DNA of 64,000 nucleotides from an uncultured Aquimarina sp. (GTDB lineage Bacteria > Bacteroidota > Bacteroidia > Flavobacteriales > Flavobacteriaceae). Every line of letters starts with the position of its first letter. The first letter of the stretch is position 1. This document shows, piece by piece, positions 9,525 to 17,111 of this stretch. The stretch covers positions 1 through 64,000 of the forward strand of contig NZ_CANLMP010000004.1 of assembly GCF_947492405.1 (NCBI RefSeq), written 5' to 3'. The notes under the pieces are model-generated. The model had not been told where the DNA came from, did not search any database, and was given only the letters and a program-made list of their open reading frames with translations. A program made the position numbers and the translations under genes.

Positions 9525-10553
9525 ATGAAAAAAATAATAACAAATTTTCTAATATTCAGTGCATTATTATTTAGCACATTATTATCAGCACAATCGGTAC
9601 AAAAAAACTTTATCAATTACCAAGGAGTAGCTAGAAGTGCTGGTGGAGATATTCTTGTCGATGAGTCCATTAACATACAAATTGCTTTAAAATTTGGAGC
9701 ACCAAATGTGGCAGCAAGTTATGTAGAGAACCACGCAATTACTACCAATGCTAATGGGGTATTTGGATTATTAATCGGAGACGGAGTTCCTGTAACTGGT
9801 GACTTTGACACGCTTCAGTGGGGCATTGTTGCTTCTTACGTAACCGTATCACTAAATGGAGCAGAAATCGGCACCAATGAATTAATGGCAGTACCTTATG
9901 CAATTACTTCTGGAGATACCAGATGGTTTTCTAATGGTGATGATATCCAGAATATGAATAGTGGTAATGTAGGTATTGATAGAACTCCTACTGCTAAGTT
10001 AGATGTAAATGGGGATTTAAAACTAGAAAACGGAACCTCGGTTAATGAAATCTCTACAGACGAAACCTTTGCTAATAATAGTGATAATGCAATTCCTACT
10101 GAAAGAGCTGTAAAAACCTATGTAGACAACGCCACAGCTACCTCTGCGCCAGTTATTTTTAAAGTTAGAGGAAATGGTTTTGCGGTAAAAGACCTAGATG
10201 CCAATACAACTATTGAAACTGACATTTGGGATATCAAAACGTATGATACCAGAAATGCTTTTAATACTACAACAAAAAGATTTGTTGCACCAGAAAGTGG
10301 ATATTACTATTTACATGCCGTAGTAAGACAATCTAATACAGTTACCTCTTCTTTCTTTAGAATTAGTTTTAATGTGGACACAGGTATTGATTTTACTCAA
10401 ATAGTTGATGGCGATGATGTAAAAACAGATGTTAGTGGTATTTACTTCCTAAATACCGGGCAAGAAGTATTTGTTTCCTTAAGAAACTTTGGCCCTAATG
10501 GTGTTAGAATAGATGGTAGTGGCAGCTGGTTCGAAGGATATAAAATAAATTAA
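9525..10553 (+). CDS. Secreted protein with C1q/TNF-like C-terminal domain
   Basis: A 342-residue protein with a signal peptide (1-22, LLSAQS). Residues 28-130 form a module frequent in Bacteroidota secreted proteins (INYQGVARSAGG..., NANGVFGLLIGDG, LMAVPYAI). A short linker region (about 145-200) contains a 'GNVGIDRTPTAKLDVNGDL' tail-fibre-like stretch. The C-terminal 135 residues look like a C1q/TNF jelly roll: a strand pattern with the hallmark FVAPESGYYYLHAVV, then GSGSWFEGYKI at the end. It probably forms trimers. The role is unknown; binding to a surface or matrix ligand is an inference. Confidence 0.75.
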   Translation: MKKIITNFLIFSALLFSTLLSAQSVQKNFINYQGVARSAGGDILVDESINIQIALKFGAPNVAASYVENHAITTNANGVFGLLIGDGVPVTGDFDTLQWGIVASYVTVSLNGAEIGTNELMAVPYAITSGDTRWFSNGDDIQNMNSGNVGIDRTPTAKLDVNGDLKLENGTSVNEISTDETFANNSDNAIPTERAVKTYVDNATATSAPVIFKVRGNGFAVKDLDANTTIETDIWDIKTYDTRNAFNTTTKRFVAPESGYYYLHAVVRQSNTVTSSFFRISFNVDTGIDFTQIVDGDDVKTDVSGIYFLNTGQEVFVSLRNFGPNGVRIDGSGSWFEGYKIN

Positions 10554-10590
10554 CCCCGAGTTATTTGATTTGTTTAGTTTTTAGTCAAAA

Positions 10591-10619
10591 AAAGCCGAAG
10601 TAACTTATACTTCGGCTTT
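10591..10619. terminator. Bidirectional terminator between C1q-like gene and lipB
   Basis: A 12-pair stem, AAAGCCGAAGTA (10591-10602) with TACTTCGGCTTT (10608-10619), has A tracts on one side and T tracts on the other. It serves the plus-strand C1q-like gene and overlaps the stop codon of lipB on the minus strand. Confidence 0.85.
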
Positions 10620-11321
10620 TTGTTGTATCATTTCAGCTTCGAACAGCTTTGTAAAATGTTTCAATAATTTTTCTTTCACTTCAGAGACATCTACTTTTTC
10701 TACTCCTAATTCTACATTTAACGAAGTGACCGCTTTATCATTAATTCCACACGGAATAATATTATCAAAATACCCTAGATCCGCATTCACATTAAATGCA
10801 AAACCATGCATAGTGACCCATCTACTAGCTCTTACACCCATAGCACAGATTTTACGAGCAAATGGCGTGCCTACATCTAGCCAAACTCCTGTTTCGCCAT
10901 CGCTTCTTACTCCTTTAATTCCATATTCTGCTAAAGTAAGTACCACCATTTCTTCTAGGAAACGAAGGTATTTATGAATATCGGTGAAGAAATTATCCAA
11001 ATCCAGAATAGGATATCCTACTATTTGCCCTGGTCCGTGATAGGTAATATCGCCTCCACGATTGATTTTATAAAAAGTAGCTCCTTTTTGTTTAAGTTGC
11101 TCTTCATTCAATAATAAATTGCTAATATCACCGCTTTTTCCTAACGTATATACGTGTGGATGTTCTACGAAAAGAAAATAGTTATGAGTATCCAGATTAG
11201 CATTTTCTCTTCTATTCTTGATTTTTGTATCCAAAATTCCTTTAAAAAGCACTTCTTGATACTCCCAGGTTTCTTTAAAATCTTTTAAACCCAATTCTTG
11301 TATTTCTATCTTCTTATTCAT
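10605..11321 (-). CDS. lipB: Octanoyltransferase
   Basis: LipB moves octanoyl groups from acyl carrier protein to the lipoyl domains of enzymes such as pyruvate dehydrogenase, the first step of lipoate synthesis. The 238-residue protein has the substrate-pocket motif RGGDITYHGPGQIVGYP (about 84-100), the lysine motif ARKICAMGVRASRWVTMHG (about 155-173), and the catalytic cysteine in IIPCGI near residue 190. The N-terminus is a little longer than E. coli LipB. No lipA lies beside it. A -7 box sits directly before the ATG. Confidence 0.96.
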   Translation of the reverse strand: MNKKIEIQELGLKDFKETWEYQEVLFKGILDTKIKNRRENANLDTHNYFLFVEHPHVYTLGKSGDISNLLLNEEQLKQKGATFYKINRGGDITYHGPGQIVGYPILDLDNFFTDIHKYLRFLEEMVVLTLAEYGIKGVRSDGETGVWLDVGTPFARKICAMGVRASRWVTMHGFAFNVNADLGYFDNIIPCGINDKAVTSLNVELGVEKVDVSEVKEKLLKHFTKLFEAEMIQQKAEV

Positions 11322-11326
11322 CGTTA

Positions 11327-11334
11327 CAAAGATA
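11327..11334 (-). promoter_or_regulatory. -7 promoter box directly in front of lipB
   Basis: On the minus strand this reads TATCTTTG, a perfect TAnnTTTG, ending 5 bases before the lipB ATG. The transcript would begin at or very near the start codon, so lipB mRNA may be leaderless. No clear TTTG is seen at -33. Confidence 0.55.
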
Positions 11335-11418
11335 CGAGATTAAAAATAGTAAGTTATGATTGTATTACACCTTGTAAACTCTCGAAAAACATTAAAAATG
11401 AACGTATTTTTTTTATGC

Positions 11419-11426
11419 TATATTTG
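11419..11426 (+). promoter_or_regulatory. -7 promoter box for the 280-residue secreted protein
   Basis: TATATTTG matches TAnnTTTG and lies 29 bases before the ATG at 11456. No clear -33 element is visible upstream. Confidence 0.5.
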
Positions 11427-11455
11427 CGGCTTCACAAAAACCAAAAGCCTTCAAA

Positions 11456-12298
11456 ATGAAAAAAGTACAGTTAATCTTAGTCTGTTTATTTATTACCGCC
11501 TTTGCTTCTGCGCAAAAAGTAAAAGTTAAAAAAGGAGAAGTTTTCATTGACAAAGTAAAAGTAGCGCACATAGAAAAAGTAAAAGGAGATAATGCTAAAT
11601 ATTATCAAATAAGCGATCTTGAAAAAAAGCCGATTTTTAAAGCACAAGAGATGCTACAATCATCTTTACTTTTCGGTTCTGACAAAACATTCCCTTTCCG
11701 TGCTTATTATGGGGATCAAATAACTGATACTATTATTATCAATAAAAAAAATTATTGGTTGTCAGAAAAACGTGTTATACAATATGCTTTAGAAGTTGGA
11801 ATATTTTCTGTGAACGGTTTTGATCCTTCAAAAACTAAAGAAATAGCTTCTCAAACCCCCAAAAGACCTACTTGGATCTTAGAAAGACTAGACGAGGAAA
11901 AGGAACTATTAACTGGAAAAGGACATAAAGTAGAAAGAGATTTTGACGATACTAATATTTTTGTAAAATCTTACGCTGCTAAGAATGCCATCAGCCAACT
12001 TAATAAAAGTATGGTCAATCAAATGAAATTTGACATTTACCAAGGTGATCCCGCGGCTGATTCTGTTTTAATTGGTCATGGTATTTATGAGTCTGGGACT
12101 GTAAATGGAGAATACCTATTTATTCTTAACACAAAGAAAGTTCCTGTAGGTTCATACAATAAGGCAACTTTTAAAATATATGATCTTAAGGAAGAACAAG
12201 GATTATTAGATCACGGCTTAGGATCATTAAGTAGTGATAAACGAAATAATACAGTTCGCGAAATGGCTATAAAACTTATCCAAAAGGAAGTTTTATAA
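11456..12298 (+). CDS. Secreted protein of unknown function
   Basis: A 280-residue protein with a Sec signal (1-19, FASAQ). The mature part is lysine-rich, starts with short repeated KVKKGEVFIDKVKVAHIEKVKG strands, and has no cysteine-based or enzymatic motif that I recognise. No sorting domain or lipobox is present, so it is probably periplasmic. It has its own -7 box and a strong terminator after it, so it is a single-gene unit. Confidence 0.65.
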   Translation: MKKVQLILVCLFITAFASAQKVKVKKGEVFIDKVKVAHIEKVKGDNAKYYQISDLEKKPIFKAQEMLQSSLLFGSDKTFPFRAYYGDQITDTIIINKKNYWLSEKRVIQYALEVGIFSVNGFDPSKTKEIASQTPKRPTWILERLDEEKELLTGKGHKVERDFDDTNIFVKSYAAKNAISQLNKSMVNQMKFDIYQGDPAADSVLIGHGIYESGTVNGEYLFILNTKKVPVGSYNKATFKIYDLKEEQGLLDHGLGSLSSDKRNNTVREMAIKLIQKEVL

Positions 12299-12325
12299 TA
12301 TTCTAAAGGTACTAGAAGATAATAC

Positions 12326-12357
12326 AAAGAGACGATCTCAAATTAGATCGTCTCTTT
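12326..12357. terminator. Bidirectional terminator
   Basis: A 13-pair stem, AAAGAGACGATCT (12326-12338) with AGATCGTCTCTTT (12345-12357), is followed by a T run on the plus strand and an A run that becomes T on the other. It lies between two convergent genes, 28 bases after the plus-strand stop and 2 bases from the minus-strand stop. Confidence 0.9.
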
Positions 12358-12358
12358 T

Positions 12359-13117
12359 TTATTTTTCTAACTCCACCTCTACATCCAATACGGTAGGATC
12401 TTCCATATACTCTAAGAAACCTACTTCTAGTGTAAAGCTTTTTCCGTCTTGACTAAACATCGCTTTTTCTGCCGATATCTTTTTTATTTTCTTCGGAAAG
12501 TGATAATTGATTTTATATTTAGAACTAGCCAAAAACATCTTCATTTGTTCCAAACTATCTAAACCTTTTTTTAATTTTTCTTTATCTAAAATTTCTGTAA
12601 CTCTTTTAAACGTACTTTTATCATATGTATAGAGTACTCTCGTTGGATCTTCTCCTTCAGAACTAACTGTAGGATCGCCAGGAGGAGTGATTTTATTCTG
12701 ATTACCAATAGTAGAAGCAGTCTTAAAACTATTGAACACATCTCCTAATTCTTCAACTCTTTTGAATTCTGAGTACAAATCGAATTTCATTTCTTTGGAC
12801 TGAGGATTCATAAGCATATGCATCTTGAAATTCTCCAATTTCTTCAGTTTTTCCTGCTCCTCTGTCGATAACTTAGCGATACTATCCTTTTTTTCTTCCA
12901 GAAAATCTTTAAAAATCAATGTAGAGTCAATGACTTTTTCTTTTTCTGCGCCTTCAGTTACTTTGTCACCTGCTATTTGCATGATTTCGGAACCATCAAA
13001 ATTAAAAGATATTTTTCCGCTTCCATCTTCGTTGATATGTATATCTTCAGAAAACTGGCATCCTACTAACAGAATTGCCATCAAAAATGTTTGTGCTAAC
13101 AAGGAAACTTTTTTCAT
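12359..13117 (-). CDS. Lipoprotein of unknown function
   Basis: A 252-residue protein with a clear lipoprotein signal (ILLVGC, Cys at 20). It begins after the Cys with SEDIHINEDGSGKISFNFDGS, a beta-strand pattern that recurs in Bacteroidota lipoproteins of unknown role. The middle (about 60-120) is highly charged and probably helical or coiled coil. No catalytic motif is recognised. It lies 39 bases downstream of the YqaE/Pmp3-like gene on the same strand, so the two may be co-transcribed, which would hint at an envelope or stress role. That is inference. Confidence 0.7.
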   Translation of the reverse strand: MKKVSLLAQTFLMAILLVGCQFSEDIHINEDGSGKISFNFDGSEIMQIAGDKVTEGAEKEKVIDSTLIFKDFLEEKKDSIAKLSTEEQEKLKKLENFKMHMLMNPQSKEMKFDLYSEFKRVEELGDVFNSFKTASTIGNQNKITPPGDPTVSSEGEDPTRVLYTYDKSTFKRVTEILDKEKLKKGLDSLEQMKMFLASSKYKINYHFPKKIKKISAEKAMFSQDGKSFTLEVGFLEYMEDPTVLDVEVELEK

Positions 13118-13156
13118 ACATTTAGTTTTTTCAATTTCAAGAAATTGATTTAAAAA

Positions 13157-13315
13157 TTATTTATTGGGATTATTAATGATTACTAATGCTGCTATTACAC
13201 CAGGAACCCATCCACATAAGGTTAATAAAAGTACGATTATGATAGATCCGCATCCTTTATCTAAAACTGCCAGTGGCGGAAAAAAAATCGACAATAAAAC
13301 TCTCCAAATACTCAT
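13157..13315 (-). CDS. YqaE/Pmp3-family small membrane protein
   Basis: A 52-residue protein. It starts MSIWRVLLSIFFPPLAVLDK, the classic opening of the YqaE/Pmp3 (UPF0057) family, with the family's PPLAV motif. A glycine-cysteine turn follows, then a second hydrophobic segment containing CGWVPGVIAAL, ending NNPNK. Two transmembrane helices are expected. Homologues (Pmp3 in yeast, RCI2 in plants) influence membrane potential and salt tolerance; here that role is assumed by homology. The gene lies upstream of the lipoprotein gene on the same strand and is divergent from the LuxR-type regulator. Confidence 0.92.
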   Translation of the reverse strand: MSIWRVLLSIFFPPLAVLDKGCGSIIIVLLLTLCGWVPGVIAALVIINNPNK

Positions 13316-13431
13316 AAACAAAAATAAATTAAATAATATAATTATAGGTAGTGTTATATCTTATTATGTTACACCCTATCTTAAAATTATTTTTATCTTG
13401 GGATAGTTTCTAAAAAGCTAGACATTACTTT

Positions 13432-14496
13432 ATGAAATGGATAAAAACTATTTTATGTATCTCTTTCTTGATTTCTTCTCCTTCATTGTGGAGTCAATAT
13501 AAATTTTCTGGTTATGTAGATAATGATAATAAGGACAATTCTATTTATTTATCGCTTATAGAAGATTATAGGAAAATGTCCGGTATCTATCCAGAACAAA
13601 TCATCCAAAAAGTAGTTCCGGATTCTACAGGTTATTTTGTATTCACAGAGAATAACCTTCCGTCTCAGAATAGAATATATCGTATCCATACCGAAAATTG
13701 TTCTGAAGAGGATAAAGAGTCTATTCATTTTAACGGAATCTGTCTTAACAGTAAAGAAATTCTTTTTATTGCCAAAAATAAAGATACGATCTCACTACCT
13801 TTTACTATTGAAGAAGAAGTTTTTTGCGAAGTAGTTTCTACAAACGAACGAAGTAATACCTTTCTTAAGGTTGATTCTATTATAGAAAACATGCGATATG
13901 CTTTTAGTTCTTACAGAAGTGAAGCAAACAGAAAAGTAAATTCCAGAAAATGGTTCAATACCTTGCAAGAATACGGTAAGAATCAAAATGAACCCTTGAC
14001 AGAATTATATATCTATTCATTTCTGTCAAACAAATCTAATAATTTATATACGTATTACTTACAGGATCTAAAACAGAACACCTATTATGATGCTTTATTA
14101 GATCGATTAAAGAACAAGTATCCTAACAGTCCATATGTCCAACAATACAAAACGGAATTGGCAGCAGATAAATTTTCTGTAAAAATTACGGCAAAAGAGA
14201 CCTCGTCATATTGGTTATGGATTATAATCATAGTATTAATTCTATCTGGATTGTTGAATCTTTTTCTATTTCAGAAATTAAGAAAATATAAGAATTCGTA
14301 TCAGCTAACGGAAAAAAAGCTTACCCAACAGGAGAAAAAAATATTGGATTTAATTCTACAGGATAAAACGAATAAAGAAATTGCTTCTTTACTTTTTTTA
14401 AGTGTAAGCACTATAAAAACACATATTAATAACTTATATAAGAAAATAGATGTAGAAAGCCGCGACGAGGCAAAAACGCTATACAAGAACAGATAA
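13432..14496 (+). CDS. Membrane-anchored LuxR-type transcription regulator
   Basis: A 354-residue protein with a signal-like N-terminus (1-21, SPSLWSQ). The extracytoplasmic region runs to about residue 255 and carries a pair of cysteines near 89 and 103. A single transmembrane helix follows (about 258-280, YWLWIIIIVLILSGLLNLFL), then a short coiled linker and a C-terminal LuxR helix-turn-helix (about 292-350) with LILQDKTNKEIASLLFLSVS and TIKTHINNLYKKI. The DNA-binding domain is thus tethered to the membrane, as in other Bacteroidota one-component regulators. The signal and target are unknown. It lies divergent from the YqaE-like gene and may control it, which is only inference from position. 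Confidence 0.85.
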   Translation: MKWIKTILCISFLISSPSLWSQYKFSGYVDNDNKDNSIYLSLIEDYRKMSGIYPEQIIQKVVPDSTGYFVFTENNLPSQNRIYRIHTENCSEEDKESIHFNGICLNSKEILFIAKNKDTISLPFTIEEEVFCEVVSTNERSNTFLKVDSIIENMRYAFSSYRSEANRKVNSRKWFNTLQEYGKNQNEPLTELYIYSFLSNKSNNLYTYYLQDLKQNTYYDALLDRLKNKYPNSPYVQQYKTELAADKFSVKITAKETSSYWLWIIIIVLILSGLLNLFLFQKLRKYKNSYQLTEKKLTQQEKKILDLILQDKTNKEIASLLFLSVSTIKTHINNLYKKIDVESRDEAKTLYKNR

Positions 14497-14648
14497 TTTT
14501 ATTCCTTTTTTTTACATAAACACAAATTTCCATCGGGGGTCTAGTCCCTTTTTCCACCTCTTTTTTATTGTTTTTTCATCGACATGTTTAGAGTTTTGGT
14601 TCAGAATCAAAATTCAAAGTATAACTAGTATAAAACATTTTTAAAGAC

Positions 14649-15140
14649 ATGAAAACTACAAATCCATTTTTAATCCTACTGATCATTGCCTCTGGCCTTA
14701 TAATTTCTTGTACTAACCAAACCAAAGAAAATACTACTACTGCTACTATGGCCATGCAAGGTGATTCAGCTTCAGAAACTGAAAATGCCGTACCTGTAAT
14801 GACCTTTTCTGAAACTGAATTTGATTTTGGCACTGTTACAGAAGGAGACATCTTAAAACATACATTTTCATTTACCAATACAGGTAATGCTCCTCTTGTG
14901 ATTGTAAATGCTAAGGGAAGTTGTGGTTGCACTGTTTCTGATTGGCCTAAGGAACCTATTGCTCCTGGTGAAACTAAAGAAATGCAAGTTGCTTTTAATA
15001 CTAATGGAAAACCTAATTTACAAAATAAGCAAGTAACTATTACCACGAATACAGCTCTTGGAAAGCATATTCTAAAAATTAAAGCTATGGTAACTCCTAA
15101 AGCTAAAAGCGTCGCAAGCGGAGCTCCAATAAGCAAATAG
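14649..15140 (+). CDS. DUF1573 lipoprotein
   Basis: A 163-residue protein with a lipoprotein signal (LIISC, Cys at 21). A low-complexity Thr/Ala/Ser/Glu linker follows, then a DUF1573 domain (about 50-150) of the immunoglobulin-like ASPM/SPD-2/Hydin type. Its hallmarks are FDFGTVTEGDILKHTFSFTN, GSCGCTV with two cysteines, and the APGETKEMQVAFNT strand. Such proteins are common periplasmic or surface lipoproteins in Bacteroidota, without an assigned biochemical role. It stands alone between two intergenic gaps. Confidence 0.88.
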   Translation: MKTTNPFLILLIIASGLIISCTNQTKENTTTATMAMQGDSASETENAVPVMTFSETEFDFGTVTEGDILKHTFSFTNTGNAPLVIVNAKGSCGCTVSDWPKEPIAPGETKEMQVAFNTNGKPNLQNKQVTITTNTALGKHILKIKAMVTPKAKSVASGAPISK

Positions 15141-15435
15141 GAACTTTGCTACTTATCCAACTAGCGCAAATATTTTAAAAAAATAAATTAAATATTATAC
15201 TAAAAACATCCATCCCCAACCCTTCCTTCCAAGGAAGGGAGTTAAAAAGGTATCCTCGCTGCGGCGATGCTCTTTTGAGGGATGATTCACCCAAAAGAGC
15301 AATAAAACCTTTAAAAGCGTTTGCCCTACCTATCCAACCTGAGTGTTATAAATATTCTACAGTTTTAACATTTACAGCACTTAGGTTAAAATAGATTTTC
15401 TTTCTAAAAATTCTTAATCCTATTATTCTACAACA
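15141..15435. other. Intergenic region with a short palindromic repeat
   Basis: No gene is seen. The segment CCCTTCCTTCCAAGGAAGGG near 15220-15240 is a perfect palindrome-like hairpin. A nearby CTCTTTTGAGGG / CCCAAAAGAG pair forms a second one. Both resemble short dispersed intergenic repeats, not regulatory sites. Confidence 0.5.
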
Positions 15436-16320
15436 ATGAAAAAGACACTACTATTATTCAGCTTTTTAATTATTGCTGCTCCAACATTTTCGCAGACATT
15501 TAATCAAGAAATCGTTAATACTAAAGGCACTGCCAACCTCACCGGAAAAATTAATTTCGAAAAGCTAAACACAGCTCCTTATAACAAATGGTTTTCTGAA
15601 AATTATGATTCCTATGCGCCTAAAGAAGAGATTATCAACGCCATTAAAACGGATTTACAATCATACACGATAACCCTATTTATGGGCACTTGGTGTGGTG
15701 ATAGTAAAAGAGAGGTGCCACGCTTTTATAAAATATTAAACACTTGCGAGTTTCCTATAGATCGATTAACCACAGTCGCAGTAGAAGCCGACCGAGAACA
15801 TTATAAACAAAGCGCAGGAGGTGAACAGGAAGGTTTAAACATCCATAGGGTACCAACGTTTATTTTCTATAAAGATGGCAAAGAGGTAAATCGTATTGTA
15901 GAATCTCCAAAAACATCGATTGAAGAAGATATTAAAGATATCTTATCTGGAAATTATACACCAAACTATAGCGGTGTAACCAAAATGAATACTATAATTG
16001 AAACACTAGGAACAGATTACTTATCCAAGAATTCTGAAAACCTTGTGAATGAATTCAGTTCTATTTCTGAAAGTTTATACGAATTAAATACCTATGCAAA
16101 TGTTTTGTTCTTTGCTGGTAAAGAAAAAGAGGCTGTGGAAATATTAAAGTTTAACACCTTACTATTTCCTAATGAAGCCGATGCTTATGTAAGCCTAGCA
16201 AATAAATTGGTAATTACAGAAAATATATCTGATGCCATAGATATTTATGAGCGTTCTTTAAAACTTCAAAAAAACGAAAAAATAAATATGAAAATTAAAG
16301 AGTTAAAGAACTCTCTTTAA
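15436..16320 (+). CDS. Thioredoxin-fold protein with helical C-terminal region
   Basis: A 294-residue protein with a Sec signal (1-19, PTFSQ). A thioredoxin-like domain spans about 60-175. The active-site stretch reads GTWCGDSKREVPRF: Cys87 is present, but the usual second Cys is Ser90, a CxxS monothiol form. The cis-proline loop (HRVPTFIFYKDGKEV) is intact. The C-terminal third (about 185-294) is helical and has TPR-like features (LFPNEADAYVSLANKLVI...AIDIYERSLKLQKNEK). It is probably periplasmic. A monothiol site suits disulfide isomerisation, glutathione-like chemistry or binding more than oxidation. Its partner is unknown. Confidence 0.85.
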   Translation: MKKTLLLFSFLIIAAPTFSQTFNQEIVNTKGTANLTGKINFEKLNTAPYNKWFSENYDSYAPKEEIINAIKTDLQSYTITLFMGTWCGDSKREVPRFYKILNTCEFPIDRLTTVAVEADREHYKQSAGGEQEGLNIHRVPTFIFYKDGKEVNRIVESPKTSIEEDIKDILSGNYTPNYSGVTKMNTIIETLGTDYLSKNSENLVNEFSSISESLYELNTYANVLFFAGKEKEAVEILKFNTLLFPNEADAYVSLANKLVITENISDAIDIYERSLKLQKNEKINMKIKELKNSL

Positions 16321-16480
16321 AGAATTAAAAATCTATGAAAAGTAAAGAGAATCTATAAAAAGTTCTAAAAGAACTCAACAATATCAGTCTGAGTCTGTCG
16401 AAGATATATTGAGATGAAAACCTCCATAACTTCGGCAGGCTCAGTGTGATAAAAAACTTAACTTTTTTAGCAACTAATTA
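16321..16480. other. Intergenic stretch with dispersed motif
   Basis: It contains CTGAGTCTGTCGAAG and CTTCGGCAGGCTCAG, an inverted pair of a short motif also seen in other gaps of this window. It lies between two convergent genes and may form a weak hairpin. No gene is seen. Confidence 0.4.
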
Positions 16481-16678
16481 CTAAAAACCGCAAGCTGGAT
16501 GCTCTGGCAATACACATAAACCATTACAGCATATATGATCTGGAATTCCACAGAAAAAAGAATTAGGTCTTAGACATACTCCATATCCATCTCCATCAAA
16601 AGATCCACCGTTAATGTCTTTTTGTACTGACTTATTCAGCACCTGAATACCGTTAATTTTTGAAATGTTTTTGAACAT
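16481..16678 (-). CDS. Double-glycine-leader peptide with knottin-like cysteine pattern
   Basis: A 65-residue precursor. Residues 1-25 look like a bacteriocin-type leader ending LNKSVQKDINGG, where GG at 24-25 is the expected cut site of a C39 peptidase/ABC exporter. The 40-residue core has six cysteines at 35, 43, 50, 51, 55 and 63: C-x7-C-x6-C-C-x3-C-x7-C, with the CCNGLC segment. This order and spacing fit inhibitor cystine knot (knottin) peptides; the three disulfides are inferred. There is no exporter or modification gene beside it in the window, so export would depend on a distant transporter. It could instead be a modified (RiPP) peptide. The ATG at 16678 is the only sensible start. 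Confidence 0.7.
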   Translation of the reverse strand: MFKNISKINGIQVLNKSVQKDINGGSFDGDGYGVCLRPNSFFCGIPDHICCNGLCVLPEHPACGF

Positions 16679-17111
16679 AATATATTTTTTAAGGTTAATG
16701 ACCCTAAGATATTATGTTTATCAAATTACTGTATGTTAATTAATGTTATTTAACAGAAAAATACCCTGTTAAAATTCTACAAACATCTTATTAATTTATT
16801 TATAAATCTTAGCTCTAGTTTAAAATAGCATTGATTTAAAATCCTACTTTTATTTATACCTCTGACCCAAAATAAAAGCTGTTTTTTCAAGGTGTTTATT
16901 AGCTTTGCTAAGAATCGGATTTGATTTACTAAATCTTTCCAAGGCTTCAAGATTTATTAACCTGCCTGCGCCGTGCTGCGGCAGGCAGGCGCAAAACAAA
17001 TCCTACACTGGTGAAAAAAGGTATTTCAAAGCGTTGCTTTAGAACGTTTTTATTGATACTCAAAAAAGTTATATCAGATATTATAACAATTGTAAACTAA
17101 AGCCTATTTTT
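16679..17111. other. 433-base region upstream of the peptide gene
   Basis: No gene is seen. The part next to the peptide gene (16679-16860) is very AT-rich and should hold its promoter, but I find no clean TAnnTTTG box. The rest holds copy 2 of a dispersed repeat with a nested palindrome. Confidence 0.5.
16926..17046 (+). repeat. Dispersed repeat pair, copy 2, with nested palindrome
   Basis: It matches 8430-8523 block by block. Relative to copy 1 it carries an extra 30 bases at about 16961-16990, which form a GC-rich hairpin (CCTGCCTGC...GCAGGCAGG) unlike the AT-rich surroundings. This looks like insertion of a tiny palindromic element into an older repeat. Confidence 0.6.

Noticed and set aside
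13164..13406. An 80-codon plus-strand open frame
   Set aside because: It is the shadow of the YqaE/Pmp3 gene, which is clearly coded on the opposite strand.
14588..15136. A 182-codon minus-strand open frame opposite the DUF1573 gene
   Set aside because: The plus strand encodes a recognisable lipoprotein with a DUF1573 domain over the same bases.
16481..16678. The small cysteine-rich peptide as an animal-type toxin acquired by transfer
   Set aside because: The leader is of a Bacteroidota bacteriocin type and base composition fits the surroundings; only the cysteine spacing resembles knottins.
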